Positions 62,717 through 64,000 of a stretch of 64,000 nt of DNA are shown here, piece after piece (positions within the stretch are counted from its first letter, which is position 1; each line of letters begins with the position of its first letter). Both the position numbers and the translations under genes were made by a program. The notes below the pieces were generated by a model that saw nothing but the letters and a program-made list of their open reading frames with translations, searched no databases and was not told the DNA's origin. The DNA lies in assembly GCA_030549775.1 (NCBI GenBank), contig CM060171.1, positions 1,247,501 to 1,311,500 of the forward strand, written 5' to 3'. Source of the DNA: Tamarix chinensis (Eukaryota; Streptophyta; Magnoliopsida; Caryophyllales; Tamaricaceae).

Positions 62717-63597
62717 ATGGATTCTAGTGGTAGTAATAAGAGTATGGGTTCCACAAGTGCTAGTGTATCTTCTATAGATGTAAATGATAATCCTCCTTGG
62801 AATTATATTACTAAAGGAGAGAAAACTAGTGGAGGAGGAACTATTTATTGGACTTGTAATTTTTGTAAACAAACAAAGCAAGGAAGCTATACAAGGGTGA
62901 AAGCTCATTTGTTGAATATTCTTGGTAAAGGTATTGCAACTTGTAAGAAAGTGATGGCAGAGGACAAGATTGAGATGGTAAATTTAGAAAAAAGAAGCTT
63001 TAAAAAGAGTTGAAGAGATGCTACCAAAGAATGTGCCTTAACCTAATTCAAGCATGTCTAATTCAAGAATGGATGTCTTTATTGAAGAAGAGATGAGTGA
63101 ATAAGATGAAACCTATAGAGAAAGCTTTTAGCAATCAAATGCGCTCTCAATTAGATGCATTGATTGCTAGAATGTTTTACATCGGCAGTGTTCCATTTAA
63201 TTTGGTAATAAATCCCCTTTTTATGGAAGCTTTTGCTTTTGCTGCTAGCCACAATTTACCTAGTTATGATCCACTAGGTTATAATCGTTTGAAAACAATG
63301 TTACTTCAACAAGAAAAATCGAGCATAGAGAAATTATTGGAAACAATCAAGAAGACATGGAGGGAAAAGGGTGTTACTATTGTGTCTGATGGTTGGAGTG
63401 GCGCACAAAGAAGGCCATTAATAAATTTTATTACAATTTATGATGCAGGTCTTATGTTTTTAAAGGCAGTTGATGCTTCAGGTGAGATCAAAGACAGACA
63501 CTTTATTTCTAAACTATTGGAAGAAGTTATTGATGAGGTGGGTTATCAGAATATTGTACAAGTTATCATTGATAATGCCTCAAATTGTAAAGCAGCT
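62717..63597 (+). pseudogene. hAT transposase with BED finger and DUF659
   Basis: I chose ATG 62717 because the Ser-rich start MDSSGSNKS resembles relatives, while the upstream open codons do not. A BED-type zinc finger follows (YWTCNFCKQTKQGSYTRVKA, then HLL and TC). A frame break occurs near 63000 with two stops before 63097. From 63097 the frame is open through a DUF659-type core (VTIVSDGWSGAQRRPLINF and VQVIIDNASNCKAA), where the RNase H-like catalytic fold begins. It is cut at 63598 by an LTR, and the C-terminal part is not in the window. The 190-residue open frame runs a few codons into the LTR. Confidence 0.88.
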
Positions 63598-64000
63598 TGT
63601 CATGTACCGACTTCTTCACTGAGCCTATATACGTGCAACTTAGTCTTTTCTCACTCCTTGAGAGACTAAGTCAGCCTTCCTCCTTCAAATATACTCAAAA
63701 CTTAGGCAAAAGATGCCTTTGAGACAACAACTCTGAACCCTTCACAAGAAAACTCAAAAGATAACTTGTAGAGAGAGAAGCTCTAAATACAACTTTTATT
63801 GGATGATTCCTAAATGCCACTACTCTCCTCTATTTATAAGTGAAGCTCCACCCCCTCATCCCCTCTAGGAAGATTCTAGAGACGAGCCTAATGGATCTCT
63901 CTAGAGTGGCCCAATAGGTCCATTATAGTTTCTAGAATAATCCATTAGGGTTTCTAGATTGCTCCCTTAGGATTTCTAGAATTTTCATACTCATCTATAC
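63598..64000 (-). mobile_element. LTR inserted in the hAT transposase, partial
   Basis: Begins TGTCATGTACCGACTTC exactly where the transposase homology stops and runs to the window end. On the minus strand CACTTATAAATAGAG (about 63830-63844) is a good TATA box, so the LTR is probably in minus orientation. TTTCTAGA-type words recur after 63860. Family not determined. Confidence 0.65.

Larger units (their letters stand above)
61587..63597 (+). mobile_element. Second hAT element, 5' part
   Basis: Probably starts CAGTGAAGCACGGG at about 61587, which has the form of a plant hAT terminal repeat. The other end lies beyond the LTR that interrupts it, so the inverted repeat and duplication cannot be confirmed. 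It lies inside the CCD1 intron in the opposite orientation. A CT-rich leader (61740-61900) and tandem repeats precede the coding part. Confidence 0.6.

Overview
This is nuclear DNA of a flowering plant, probably a eudicot. The evidence is a split gene with GT-AG introns, Ty1/copia and Ty3/gypsy LTR retrotransposons with plant-type tRNA-iMet primer sites, hAT transposons and MITEs, and TAA/TTA microsatellites. The one host gene recognised is the 3' two-thirds of a carotenoid cleavage dioxygenase 1 (CCD1) gene on the minus strand (ten exons, 61075 down to 56955). Its reading frame is unbroken through every splice and all four iron-binding histidines are present. The 5' exons should lie beyond the right edge.

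Layout. 1-2696: 3' part of a long solo-LTR-like element. 2697-5553: AT-rich DNA without a recognisable gene. 5554-8966: a second LTR-like element (F, minus) set in an older LTR-like background that continues to 11125. 11126-22937: element A (minus), carrying a solo-LTR fragment (11203-11868) and a nearly intact Ty3/gypsy element (14394-21316) with identical-length 834-bp LTRs and a TGTAG target duplication. 22938-24312: spacer with a hAT MITE. 24313-56980: a nest of insertions at the 3' end of CCD1. An old copia element (24500-56796, minus) holds LTR-like element B (26125-32227, with two hAT MITEs) and a 20.6-kb hAT transposon (34487-55054). That hAT holds element C (36233-51476), which holds elements D (40278-45504) and E (45609-50581). 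Nearly every level is bounded by a matching 5-bp or 8-bp target duplication, so the order of insertion can be read directly. 56955-61075: CCD1 exons. 61587-63597: a second, broken hAT transposase gene, cut by an LTR that runs off the window (63598-64000).

Seven copies (1, F, A, B, C, D, E) of 3.4-5.2-kb TG...CA elements lack any protein-coding interior and look like solo LTRs. Their primary sequences differ, but they share a layout: an AT-rich start, a pyrimidine-rich promoter zone, TTA arrays, a minisatellite, and a 3' terminus holding a long stem-loop just before GTGGCGGTAACA. The stem-loop arms change together between copies, which suggests a selected RNA structure. This is the most notable unexplained signal in the window. 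A second hairpin about 400 bp upstream, hairpins inside the TTA arrays, and a conserved block ending in a splice-donor-like GGTAAG are further shared parts. A separate oddity is a direct repeat of about 180 bp of the CCD1 terminal exon and 3' flank on both sides of the copia element, as if the insertion had made a very long target duplication.
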